From Hungatella sp. UBA3048 (GTDB lineage: Bacteria > Bacillota > Clostridia > Lachnospirales > Lachnospiraceae), in contig DFCS01000011.1 of NCBI GenBank assembly GCA_002367105.1, positions 62,001-126,000 on the forward strand: DNA of 64,000 nucleotides, in the 5' to 3' direction. Shown here piece after piece: positions 50,259 to 59,300 of the stretch. Both the position numbers and the translations under genes were made by a program. Each line of letters begins with the position of its first letter. The stretch's first letter is position 1. Under the pieces are notes generated by a model. The model made no database searches. It was not told where the DNA came from and saw only the letters and a program-made list of their open reading frames with translations.

Positions 50259-50369
50259 TTACAGGCTTTGCCTGTAAGCTGTTTTCTTGGCGGGTGGAAC
50301 CCGCCTATTCCTGCCTTAACTCCAAAATCAGAGATTTTGGCATTAAGTAGCCCCCACCGCTTTGCGGTG
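50259..50369. other. Candidate oriT of the conjugative element
   Basis: Gene-free 50200-50551 is packed with stem-loops: ttacaggc-tt-tgcctgtaa (50259-50277), ggcgggt-gga-acccgcc (50289-50305), ccaaaatc-aga-gattttgg (50322-50340) and caccgc-ttt-gcggtg (50355-50369). Directly after the third hairpin comes cattaagtagccccc (50341-50355); TAAGTxx|CCC resembles the nick region TAAGTGCG|CCCT of MOBQ/MOBP-type oriTs (established for RSF1010/pIP501). Next to the RHH gene. Confidence 0.55.
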
Positions 50370-50551
50370 AGGGCGTGGGTCGCTTCGCTCCCTAAAAGGG
50401 CGAAAAATGAAGTTTGTTTCGGTGGAATTTACATCAATCATATGGTAAACTGAAATCACTCACAGCAAACAAACAAATTACTGATTCACTTAACAAGCTG
50501 CAAGGTGATACCTTGTCGCTGCTTCATAATCAAATATAGGAGAAGATGACC

Positions 50552-50992
50552 ATGAATAAAAATTTCTTATTTACTCAAATCGGATACACCTATCTGCCTA
50601 CAGCCAACATAGAAGGCTCCAGCCAATGGTATGAAAAGTACCTTGGGTTAAAACTCATAGATAAATTTGATGATAGAGGTTCCCTTATTGCCATTTTACA
50701 CTATCCCCATAAGCATTCCATCGCATTGGTTCTGGTGGAGACAACGGAGCATCAGCCCCTATCTATTCTGAGAAACGGCTCTCCTTATCCCGTACTTACT
50801 ATGAATTGCCCCAATATTGAAGATACTTATCAGAAGTTAAAAGAACAAGGTGCAGAAGTTCAGGAACTTCATTTCATTGCAGACGGAGAAGCAAAATATT
50901 TTTACTTTAAAGATGATCAGGGCAATTTGCTGGAGGCCGCCTGGTCTAAATGGGACCCTGTTGATGAGGTGAAAGAAAACTTTCTGATATAA
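50552..50992 (+). CDS. VOC-family protein
   Basis: 146 residues from ATG 50552 (GGAGAAG upstream; the ATG six bases earlier lies too close to it). FLFTQIGYTYLPTANIEGSS, then QWYEKYLGLKLI and YFYFKDDQGNLLEAAWSKWD show the beta-alpha-beta-beta-beta fold of glyoxalase/bleomycin-resistance proteins, with H and E positions of the metal site partly present. Cargo on the opposite strand to transfer genes. Function unknown: drug binding or metabolic. Confidence 0.8.
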   Translation: MNKNFLFTQIGYTYLPTANIEGSSQWYEKYLGLKLIDKFDDRGSLIAILHYPHKHSIALVLVETTEHQPLSILRNGSPYPVLTMNCPNIEDTYQKLKEQGAEVQELHFIADGEAKYFYFKDDQGNLLEAAWSKWDPVDEVKENFLI

Positions 50993-51165
50993 ATTTATAC
51001 TCGCCTGTTCCATTGGGAACTGCATGGCAGGAAAAAATGTTATCATATGGGAGAGGTATACGAGTTGTCAAAAATCAAACCTAATCTTAACAAAAATAAT
51101 ATTTTGGCGATATTGTGCCATAACAGAATGGTTCATAACCTATACTTGAGAAGGAGGATACACCA

Positions 51166-51633
51166 ATGGTTCATTTAGTTTATTGCGATAACACAGGCAA
51201 AAAGGGAGAGCATGTTTTAGATAAAATCTTATCCGGAACAAAAACAATGGTTGTGAGAGGTGCGGCAGGACGTAAAATTCCTCACAGCCGTGTTTTTGAC
51301 GGTGAAATGCTGTATTTCATGGAAAAAGGCACGGCGCTTATCGCGGCGAAAGCCGTTGTGAAATCCGTACAAAATTACGTTAAGCTGACTGAAGAGGAAA
51401 TTATAAAAACCTTTGATGTTCATCAGGACAAGCTGAACTTAACCGACAAGCAGCGCATGCGCTGGCATAAAAAATGCCTGTGTCTGGTGGAATTTGAACA
51501 GGTGGAAGCGATTAAGCCTGCGCTGGCATTTGACCATCAGGGCAATATGGACGACTGGCTGATTATCGAAAAAATTGAAGATGTGGTTGTCGGAACCAGC
51601 ATTCCATATAATTATGAAAAGTCAAGGTTTTAA
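51166..51633 (+). CDS. ASCH/PUA-like domain protein
   Basis: 155 residues. VYCDNTGKKGEHVLDKILSG, then TKTMVVRGAAGRKIPHSRVF, a basic-aromatic YFMEKGTALIAAKAVVKSVQ, and MRWHKKCLCLVEFEQVEAIK suggest a PUA/ASCH-type fold that binds modified RNA or nucleotides. It is followed 3 bases later by a Gp37/Gp68-like gene, a pairing seen in phages. Function not known. Confidence 0.55.
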   Translation: MVHLVYCDNTGKKGEHVLDKILSGTKTMVVRGAAGRKIPHSRVFDGEMLYFMEKGTALIAAKAVVKSVQNYVKLTEEEIIKTFDVHQDKLNLTDKQRMRWHKKCLCLVEFEQVEAIKPALAFDHQGNMDDWLIIEKIEDVVVGTSIPYNYEKSRF

Positions 51634-51636
51634 GCT

Positions 51637-52344
51637 ATGGCTATGTGGAATCCATGGCGAGGCTGCCATAAATTCAGTGAAGGCTGCAAGTTTTGTTACA
51701 TTCATAAGGGTGATTATAAGCGCGGTGTGGACACCGGCAAAATCGTAAAGACAGATAAATTTGCCTCACCTGTTGAAAAGAATAAAAAAGGCGAGTATAA
51801 AATCAAGTCTGGGCAAGTCGTTTATCTTTGCTTTTCCTCCGATTTTCTGCTGGCTGATGCAGATGCATGGCGGGCCGATTGCTGGAAGATGATAAAAGAG
51901 CGCTCTGATCTACACTTTTTATTTTTAACGAAGCGTATTGAACGGTTTGCCGACTGTATTCCAAATGATTGGGGAGATGGGTACGATAATGTAACAGTTG
52001 GCTGCACCATAGAAAATCAAGCTATGGCTGATTTCAGATTATCAATTTTTAGTAAACTTCCAATTAAGCATAAAAATGTTGTATGCCAGCCGCTTATAGA
52101 ACAGGTTAATATAGAAAACTATCTGAAAGATGTAGACCTTGTTGTGGTTGGCGGTGAATCGGATTATCATGCACGCCCACTGAATTATGACTGGGTTTTA
52201 TCCATCAGGCAACAATGCATCAATACAAATACTCATTTTGAATTCAGGCAATGCGGTACTCATTTCATAAAGGCTGGAAAAAACTATACACTTCCTGTAA
52301 GGCAGCTATGCAGTCAGGCAAAAAAGGCAGGAATTAACTGTTAG
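51637..52344 (+). CDS. Gp37/Gp68-like (DUF5131) protein
   Basis: 235 residues. Opens MAMWNPWRGCHKFSEGCKFC with three cysteines spaced C-x6-C-x2-C, then FLFLTKRIERFADCIP, VGCTIENQAMADFRL, LPIKHKNVVCQPLIE and VVVGGESDYHARPLNYDWVL, the DUF5131 pattern. The family is related in layout to radical-SAM proteins with an Fe-S cluster, but the spacing is not the classic CxxxCxxC. It pairs with the ASCH-like gene. Role unknown, perhaps nucleic-acid modification. Confidence 0.75.
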   Translation: MAMWNPWRGCHKFSEGCKFCYIHKGDYKRGVDTGKIVKTDKFASPVEKNKKGEYKIKSGQVVYLCFSSDFLLADADAWRADCWKMIKERSDLHFLFLTKRIERFADCIPNDWGDGYDNVTVGCTIENQAMADFRLSIFSKLPIKHKNVVCQPLIEQVNIENYLKDVDLVVVGGESDYHARPLNYDWVLSIRQQCINTNTHFEFRQCGTHFIKAGKNYTLPVRQLCSQAKKAGINC

Positions 52345-52658
52345 TAAAATAATAGCAAGTAAAATCAAGCCGTGCTGTCCCTGCTCCTTTATAATAAATG
52401 CAGGGCAGGGGTATTGCTTTGACACAGCGTCCGGCAGAATCATTTACATGTATCATAATCCGGAACGTTTTTTCAAGTATGTCCGTCCAATACAAAAGTA
52501 AATGAACTCATTATTTTCTTTCATGAGAAAGCCGAACTGGAAACTACTAATCCTAAATTTATATATTTTAATTACTCTTTATGAGTAATTATGGGAGAGT
52601 TAACATTCAAAACGGAAGGTACTGTTTTATGCAGTCCTTCCGTTTTCTTTTGATTTGT
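52345..52658. other. Gene-free region between convergent genes
   Basis: AT-rich, with ccctgc...gcaggg (about 52378-52406) and attact...agtaat (52571-52589) small stems and a strong terminator at 52609-52646. No coding signal. Confidence 0.5.
52609..52646. terminator. Bidirectional terminator between convergent genes
   Basis: aaaacggaagg-tactgttttatgcagt-ccttccgtttt; T-run TTTTCTTTT on the plus strand and a shorter one on the minus. It separates the Gp37-like unit from the HipA gene. Confidence 0.7.
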
Positions 52659-53921
52659 TTAGCGTTCTATATCCTCATTTTCGGTATTCTCACCGCTGTA
52701 TGCGGTATTTTCCTTTACATCCGACCGCACATTATCCACAAAAAACTGCGTAGACCGGGAGTTTACAAGTTCGGTCAGCATTTCTACACGCCTGCGGAGG
52801 GCAAAGCATAGAGCATCACACCGGGCGGTGTCAATGAATACGGAGTTTCGTACCAGCTCCCTGAGTTCCTCGTCAATGTCATAGAGGGCGTTTAAGTCAA
52901 GCCAGTCAAAGCTCTGCACCAGCTTGATTTGTTCCTCATGGTCAGACTTAAAGGGCTTGCAGGGAATTTTGGCTCCCGCATTGATGAGCGCAGGCGGCTT
53001 TGTGAACCACAGGGAAGAACCGCTGTCATAAACCGGAGCGGCACCCAGCCATTCCAGTGTTTCCGCATTTCGCACCACACCGAAATTATTTTGATGTCTG
53101 TCCTCATTGGCAATCAGGTAATCCAGCACCATCATCCGGTCAAGGGAGTCTGCCATGCCGGGAATGCCTAGGGCCTCACAGCAGTCCAAATAATGCTGAT
53201 AAACGGATACATGGTTTTGCTTTTTCTGCGTCTGCATAATGTACCATGCGGTAATCAGCTCGGTCTGCGGCGTGATGAAGTCTTCGCACACACTGTAAGG
53301 GTAATCCTCCTGTATCATCAAAGTATAGGGTACATGGGGAATTCCCAGCCGGTCCATAATCCGGCTTGCCAATACTTCGTTGTATGGCTCCTGCTGGGTT
53401 GCACCGCTGCCGCCCTTAATCAAACACCGTTTTCTGCCAATGACCGCCCATTTCTTTTTCAACCAGCCGTCCGAGGTGTTGTCGGGGGACATCAGACTGA
53501 TCCGGTCGCTGGAGGAACCCTTTCCAAACAGGAGGTTCCCAATGTCATCGGAAAAGGCATTCTCAAAAAAGTTGACCTCCTGCCACTGAATGCCGGAATC
53601 CTTTGGACAAATCCAGTATTGATCCGAAAGGCTTAACCCTAAGCATTTATCCAGAAGCGCCTGCGTGGTAGTCAGGTTCAGCTCTGTCAGGACATGGTGT
53701 ATTCCGTCACGGCTGGCAGGAATGGCACGGCCTTTCCACCATTCATTGAGGGCCGCCCGGTCAATCACACCTTTCCTGACAGGAATGCCTACCGGTAAAT
53801 GATTTGCATCAAACGCAGTTCCTATGGCAGAAATCGCCCCGGAAGCTGTGTCAAGGGCAAGCTCGGCCACAGGCACATTTTTGTGCATCAGAATATATTG
53901 CTTTGATAATTTTTCCGCCAT
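52659..53921 (-). CDS. HipA-like kinase
   Basis: 420 residues from ATG 53921. HipA kinase core: WAVIGRKRCLIKGGSGATQQ (ATP-binding), YNEVLASRIMDRLGIPHVPY, catalytic LDYLIANEDRHQNNFGVVRN and metal-binding AAPVYDSGSSLWF. Partner HipB antitoxins are small HTH genes; none is adjacent, and HipA-like kinases without antitoxin occur in phages and ICEs. The tail NTENEDIER ends Glu-Arg like several neighbours. Confidence 0.85.
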   Translation of the reverse strand: MAEKLSKQYILMHKNVPVAELALDTASGAISAIGTAFDANHLPVGIPVRKGVIDRAALNEWWKGRAIPASRDGIHHVLTELNLTTTQALLDKCLGLSLSDQYWICPKDSGIQWQEVNFFENAFSDDIGNLLFGKGSSSDRISLMSPDNTSDGWLKKKWAVIGRKRCLIKGGSGATQQEPYNEVLASRIMDRLGIPHVPYTLMIQEDYPYSVCEDFITPQTELITAWYIMQTQKKQNHVSVYQHYLDCCEALGIPGMADSLDRMMVLDYLIANEDRHQNNFGVVRNAETLEWLGAAPVYDSGSSLWFTKPPALINAGAKIPCKPFKSDHEEQIKLVQSFDWLDLNALYDIDEELRELVRNSVFIDTARCDALCFALRRRVEMLTELVNSRSTQFFVDNVRSDVKENTAYSGENTENEDIER

Positions 53922-54005
53922 ATTCACCACTCCTTTCGCTATTTTATAATTTTACCAAATTTTCCGTACAAATTCAATGCTCTTTGGGTTCCTTTTCACC
54001 GCTTT

Positions 54006-55025
54006 TCACCGCTCTGCTTCCTGTTTTAAGTCCGCCTCAGACATGTGGACAACCGCCTGCCGGAAAGCAAGAAGGTCAAGGTTAAAATCCTTGCTCACCG
54101 GCGTTTGTATCATGGTCTTATAGCCCAGCCCGGCAAATTCCTTACAGGCTTTCTGCGCCCGGACCTGACCGTGATTATGGGGTGTGCCGTCAGGTAAGGT
54201 GCCGTCCCTATCGTTGTCATAGCAGAAAACAATCTCCGTGATTTCAGGATGACTGCTCAAATAGCGGCGCAGAGCCTTATCTGACAGACAGCCTTCCGCT
54301 ACCCGATGATCCTGCCGCCATTCAATACCATGCAGTTTGCACAGGGTCGCATGGCTCATCGCATCAATAGGAGCCTCAAACTCATAGACACGGTTGGAGG
54401 TTCCCACCATGCAAAAGCCGTAGGTCTTATCCGAATTTTCTACATCCTGCCGGAAACCGCTGTCTGCACTCGGAGCACGCAAAGCGCAATAGCGCGGCTT
54501 CCCGTTTTCATCGTAGCCGACAAAAGCGCAGTTATGAAATGAATATCCGTTTTTCTCCGTCCTTGCGCCATAAACCTTTCCTTCCTTTATCATGGCGTAG
54601 ACGATTTCCGCAGCAATGCCGCGCGTCTTGATAAGGTATGCAATCGTGCGGTTAAAATCCTTATCCTTGGGCGGAAGTATTAAATCGCTCTTGGACTTTT
54701 TTGCGCTGGGCGGAATATAATGCTCGGTCAGCTCATAAGCACGGCAACCCAAAATCATTTCCACGGCGCCCTTAAAATCCTGTCCGAAATAATCCTTTAC
54801 AAAGTCGATGATGTTTCCTTTACGCTCTGTGGTATAGCAATAATAGCCCCTGCCGTGATTGAAAAGATAAAGACCGCCGCTGTTCTTTACATGAACGGAG
54901 TGGCGGTCGCCCTTTTCAATCTGAAAGCCGTGCTGGACGGCAAAATCAATCAGGTTCGTGTCAAAGACCTGTTTCATCTGTTCCTCGGTAAACGGCATGG
55001 GCCTTGACTGTGTTCTCAAATCCAT
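54006..55025 (-). CDS. DUF3991/Toprim domain protein
   Basis: 339 residues. FTEEQMKQVFDTNLIDFAVQ, then HSVHVKNSGGLYLFNHGRGY and GNIIDFVKDYFGQDFKGAVE form the zinc-ribbon-like and DUF3991 parts; EIVFCYDNDRDG is the Toprim DxD motif with the earlier E in VYEFEAPIDAMS. Toprim-DUF3991 proteins act in primer synthesis or DNA processing on plasmids and ICEs. Tail LKQEAER. Confidence 0.85.
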   Translation of the reverse strand: MDLRTQSRPMPFTEEQMKQVFDTNLIDFAVQHGFQIEKGDRHSVHVKNSGGLYLFNHGRGYYCYTTERKGNIIDFVKDYFGQDFKGAVEMILGCRAYELTEHYIPPSAKKSKSDLILPPKDKDFNRTIAYLIKTRGIAAEIVYAMIKEGKVYGARTEKNGYSFHNCAFVGYDENGKPRYCALRAPSADSGFRQDVENSDKTYGFCMVGTSNRVYEFEAPIDAMSHATLCKLHGIEWRQDHRVAEGCLSDKALRRYLSSHPEITEIVFCYDNDRDGTLPDGTPHNHGQVRAQKACKEFAGLGYKTMIQTPVSKDFNLDLLAFRQAVVHMSEADLKQEAER

Positions 55026-55042
55026 TCACCTCCGTCAAAAAA

Positions 55043-55062
55043 CCGCCCTGCAAGCAGGACGG
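55043..55062 (-). terminator. Intrinsic terminator
   Basis: ccgccctgc-aa-gcaggacgg; on the minus strand the stem is followed by TTTTTTGACGG. It sits just past the stop of the next listed gene, before the DUF3991 gene. Confidence 0.7.
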
Positions 55063-55605
55063 TCAGCGTTCCATGTCCATATCTGAATTTTCATTGTGCA
55101 AAAGCTCTGCGGTATGCTCCTGAAAGGTTTGCAGAATTTCCTTGATGCCATCTGGCAGTCTATCCTTAGAAATGTGAATGTCGCCGGAAATGTCCGCCGT
55201 GTAACAGTAATCATAGGGCAGATACCTTGCGGTTATTTCACCGGAAAGGGCTTTCGGCAAATCACTGTTTCCCTGTGAAACCACACCGTATTTACATAAA
55301 AATTCAGTTTGGCAATGTTCACCAGAGGATAACAGGTCTATTTTCAGCAGCGCAATCGCTATTTCTCCGGTATTCTTTCCCTGCACTACGCCGGGAACCA
55401 CGGCATATTCCTCCTGCATATCACCATGGCCGCAAATCAGCCGGGTATCGCCGTACTGCTCCAGCATGGCCGTATGCAAAAGGTTCAAAATACCCTTTGC
55501 GTACTCCTTTTCCGCCGTTTGATATGAACGGTCAAGTGCGTTGTAATCAATGAACGGCAGAATGTGCCCGTTGATATAGTCAATATATTGTTCTAATTTA
55601 CTCAT
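55063..55605 (-). CDS. Hypothetical ICE protein ending DMER
   Basis: 180 residues from ATG 55605 (AGGAGG upstream). SKLEQYIDYINGHILPFIDY, then NLLHTAMLEQYGDTRLICGH. Soluble, acidic, with a tail NSDMDMER. The last codons abut a terminator. I do not recognise a family. Confidence 0.6.
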   Translation of the reverse strand: MSKLEQYIDYINGHILPFIDYNALDRSYQTAEKEYAKGILNLLHTAMLEQYGDTRLICGHGDMQEEYAVVPGVVQGKNTGEIAIALLKIDLLSSGEHCQTEFLCKYGVVSQGNSDLPKALSGEITARYLPYDYCYTADISGDIHISKDRLPDGIKEILQTFQEHTAELLHNENSDMDMER

Positions 55606-55618
55606 GCTTTCCTCCTGC

Positions 55619-55978
55619 TTATCGTTCCATTTCATCACTGCCGCCCAAGAAACCCATCATACGGAGAATGTCCTCCATATCATTGCTGATAGGCGGCATG
55701 ACCTTAATCTCGTATTCAAAGCGGTGCGCTTCTTCATCCGTATACTGCTCCGGCTCTTGAAAACGCTCGGCATAGTATTGGAGCTGCTTATCGTTCAAAG
55801 AAGCATCATTTCCCTCGCCGTCATCCGCACAGATAATGAACGTGCCGCAGATAATATCTCCATCCAGGCGGCGGTTTCCGGGCAGGCCGTTCAGCTTGCC
55901 CTCATCGTTGCAATAGAGGTGGCAATCCGGCTCCGGCAGCGGACCAAACTCAATACAGCCGTCCACCAGCTTCTGCAT
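55619..55978 (-). CDS. DUF3846 domain, 5'-truncated by frameshift
   Basis: 119 residues from the first in-frame ATG at 55978: QKLVDGCIEFGPLPEPDCHL, then YCNDEGKLNGLPGNRRLDGD and ICGTFIICADDGEGN are the DUF3846 core. The family N-terminus, RVLVVEPGKAPY, is encoded upstream in the other frame at the end of the DUF4314 gene. One extra base near 55995-55998 would fuse them into one protein of about 232 residues. Tail DEMER. Confidence 0.75.
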   Translation of the reverse strand: MQKLVDGCIEFGPLPEPDCHLYCNDEGKLNGLPGNRRLDGDIICGTFIICADDGEGNDASLNDKQLQYYAERFQEPEQYTDEEAHRFEYEIKVMPPISNDMEDILRMMGFLGGSDEMER

Positions 55979-55995
55979 TTCCCGGTAGTCATTCT

Positions 55996-56316
55996 CTATC
56001 GCCTAGCATAGGGTGCTTTGCCCGGCTCCACCACCAGCACACGAATTTTATTTTCCTCCTGCTTTTGTTCAGGCTGGATAATATGAAACTGATCTTCATT
56101 TGGTATAAGCGCAAGTGAACGCCCATTCTGCCATGCCATGTGCAGCTGACCTTGGTCATCGATGTGCTTCACCACACCCTGCAAGCCATCAGGCATATCA
56201 TGCTCTCCTTCCATGTGGTCAAGCTGAAGGTGTGTGCCGGGCGGGTATTTCTTTTTAATCTGTTCCACCTGATAAGGCTTCAAAAATCCCTGCATTTTGT
56301 CCTCCTTTTCCGACAT
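55996..56316 (-). CDS. DUF4314 domain protein (5' part of a broken DUF4314-DUF3846 fusion)
   Basis: 106 residues. YPPGTHLQLDHMEGEHDMPD, then GLQGVVKHIDDQGQLHMAWQ and GRSLALIPNEDQFHII is DUF4314; then IRVLVVEPGKAPYARR and stop. The last 15 residues belong to the N-terminus of DUF3846, so the frame is broken just before the join. Fused DUF4314-DUF3846 proteins occur in such elements (from memory). Confidence 0.75.
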   Translation of the reverse strand: MSEKEDKMQGFLKPYQVEQIKKKYPPGTHLQLDHMEGEHDMPDGLQGVVKHIDDQGQLHMAWQNGRSLALIPNEDQFHIIQPEQKQEENKIRVLVVEPGKAPYARR

Positions 56317-56325
56317 AAAATATTG

Positions 56326-56353
56326 GGGGCATCATCATTGCCGATGATGCCCC
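56326..56353 (-). terminator. Terminator-like hairpin
   Basis: ggggcatcatc-attgcc-gatgatgcccc between the surface-protein stop and the DUF4314 start. On the minus strand it is followed by CAATATTTTATG, a weak T-tract. Confidence 0.55.
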
Positions 56354-56369
56354 AAGTGTTGTTTATCAC

Positions 56370-59300
56370 CTATTCAAAGTAAAATTCCACGCTATATGTG
56401 ATATTGCTTTTATTATACATGCATGAATGATTGGTGTAATAGTACATTTCAAGTTTTGAATACACGCCGGGTGTCAGATTACGGGTAAAGGTGATTCCGT
56501 TAGAGGTGGTTCCATAATCAAGCTGATCCCAAGCACCTGTTCGAATGTTATATCCACGAACACGACCAAAATCCTGACCGCTATGCCCTGAAACTGGCGG
56601 AACGGTAAAAGTATAGTTTGTTATGGTAGCGCCTTGAATACCCTCCTCAATGATCGTGGAATCAGGGCCTGTCAATGTCATACCGCCGCCACGGTTAGGA
56701 TCAGCCACAAAAAAGATGATTGCGGCCCATGATGACTCAGCGCCCGTACTGTCCACCGCTTTGACACGCACTACATTTTTTCCAAGGGGATAGGTCCGCG
56801 TTTCGGAATTTCGCCCCTCCCACACATAAGTTATTGCATCACCATCGGGATCGGTGGAAGATGCCCGTATGGTAACCGCTGTTCCAGGTGCCACACTGTT
56901 GCCGCTTGGCGTTCTGGTGATTACCGGCGTTGTCGGGGCGGAATTGGAAATCGTAAAGGTTGTTTGCTCCCACTCCGACACACCCCCGTAACTATCCTTG
57001 GCTCTGACCTGTACCGTGTGTGTTCCCGATGGATAATAATTATCGGCGGCCTTATTCTGATATTCATAGCTCACGGTGTCGCCATCCGGGTCTGTACTGC
57101 TAGCAGAAAGATTTACCAGAAACTTACCGCTTTTCACAGTCCTTGTTACGCTGGCGTGAATTGTCGGCTTGGAAGGAGCTGCATTGGAAACGGTGAAGGT
57201 AGAGGCTGTCCAGTCAGATACGCCGTCAAACTCATCTTTTGCGCGAACCTTAACCGTATGCCTACCAAGTGCATAGTAGTTATCCGCAGCCTTGCCGTCA
57301 AACTCATAGGTAACCGGATCGCCGTCCGGGTCTGTGCTGGCGACAGTCAGGTTTACAAGGAATTTTCCATTCGAGTAGGTTCGTGTAACATTTGCCGTGA
57401 GTGTCGGCTTTGTGGGGGCGCTGTTGGTAACGGTGATTGTCTGAACGGCTGTAAAAGCCCTGTCCAGTTCATCGGTTATTGTAGCGGTGAGCGTGTAACT
57501 ACCGGATACATCAACGTGTACCGTACCGCCGTTGTTAGCCAAATCGCCCTTGAAGAACTCGGAAACCGTAGCAACCTTGCCATCCTTGGTGAGTGTCCAA
57601 GCCATAGATTTACCGTTCAGTTTTACATCACTGCCCATATTTACGGCAAAACTCTGCCCGGTGTGAATAGTAGATGGCATGGAGAAATTGCAGTTATAAA
57701 GGGGATAGATGCTGATTTTCCCACTGTAACTGAACACCCTGCCCAGCGCATCCGTCATAGAGGCGGTCAGTCGATATTCGCCAACCTTTGGGAAACGGAT
57801 TTTACCGCCCTGTGCGTTCAGTGTGCCGCTGACTGCCTGATCCAATGGGATAACTTCACCATTTTTCATCAGCGTCCATTCCACCGGCAGGACATTGTTG
57901 TTGCCCCTTGTACGCAAATCAATCTGCATATCTGTGTAGCCGTTATCAGGCAATTCAAAGGACAGCAAAAGCACAGGCAGGACTTCAATCTTTCCGCTAT
58001 TGAAAAGGAATACCCGCCCGGTCGGGTCAGTTACACGGGCCTGCAAATCATACACGCCTGCGCGTTTGAACCGGATGGAACCGCCGTTATTGGTAAGTTT
58101 CCCGTCAACATAGGTGTCCCAATCCTGAAAGCCGTAGGTATTGTCTACATACCATACCGCCGTCAAGCCCTCCATGTCGGTAAGGACCGTGTTGACCGAC
58201 AGCATATCATCTGTGTGGACGGCTTCCGCAAGGTCAAAAGCGATGTTTGGAACCGGATGTACCTTGACATTTTTACTGTCGGAGAAAGTGCGCCCGGCCT
58301 CGTCGGTGACAGCAGCGGTAACGGTGTAATCTCCCTTTTCCGTAAAGCTGATGGTGCCGCCCTCATTGGTCAGTGTGTTTTCGGCAATCACGGGGATGCC
58401 GCCTTTTTCCATGCTCCAAGAAACAGGCAGCGTTCCGGCGTTCGTCAGCTTGACAGAAGCCGCCGCCGTGCGGTCGGTATGGGTTTCCTTGGTCAGCTCC
58501 ATGGAAACGGTGATAACGGGATAGACCGTAACCGGGGCCGTGTAGGTAAAGCTGCGCCCCGTATTGTCCGTAACCGTGGCGGTCAGCTCATAGATGCCCA
58601 CGGATTTGAAGCGGATTTTACCGCCGTTATCATCGAGTGTTCCCACATAACCATCTGCCAGCGGGATTGCTTTCCCGGCCTTCGTCAAGCTCCAAACGGC
58701 GCTTAGTCCGTCGGCTTCTTTGAAAGAAGTTTTCACCTCAACCGTTGTATCCGTATGGGTCTTTTCGGGCAAGTAAAAGCCGGTTTCCGCAACAGGATAT
58801 ACCACAATACTATCCTCATGGGTGTAGGTGCGCTCGGTTTCGTCCGTCAGCGTGGCTTTGAGGATAAAGCTGCCCTTTTTCAGGAATCGGACAGATCCGC
58901 CCTCATTGGTCAGTGTACCCTCCAGTACCTCCGCAAGCGGTACGCTTTTCCCGTTATGGAGAATCGTCCATTCTGCTTTCTTATCCTGCAATTCGCTGGA
59001 AGTGACCGATACTGTGACAGCCTTATCGGTATGAGCGGTTTCCGGCAGGGTAAAGGAAATTGCCGCCACCGGGTACACCTTGATTTCTTCTGTGTCAGAG
59101 AACACTCTGCCGGATATGTCGGTAACAGCGGCAGTCAGCGCATGAACTCCTTTCTCCTTAAAGCGAAGGCTTCCGCCTGTGGCATCCGGCGTTCCCTCGG
59201 CACAGTCGGAAAGAGCCGTTTCCTGCCCATCCTTGGTAACACTCCAATTTACCGAAAGCTCGCCCAGCTCCTTGGTTTCTGCGGTAATAACGGCTGGGGT

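Noticed and set aside
50997..51165. Possible gene between the VOC and ASCH-like genes
   Set aside because: Only short interrupted frames, no ribosome site and no recognisable protein.
56964..58706. 580-codon open frame on the plus strand
   Set aside because: It lies antisense to the repeat surface protein; the repeats create long open antisense frames. Cys/Arg-rich product without domain or ribosome site.
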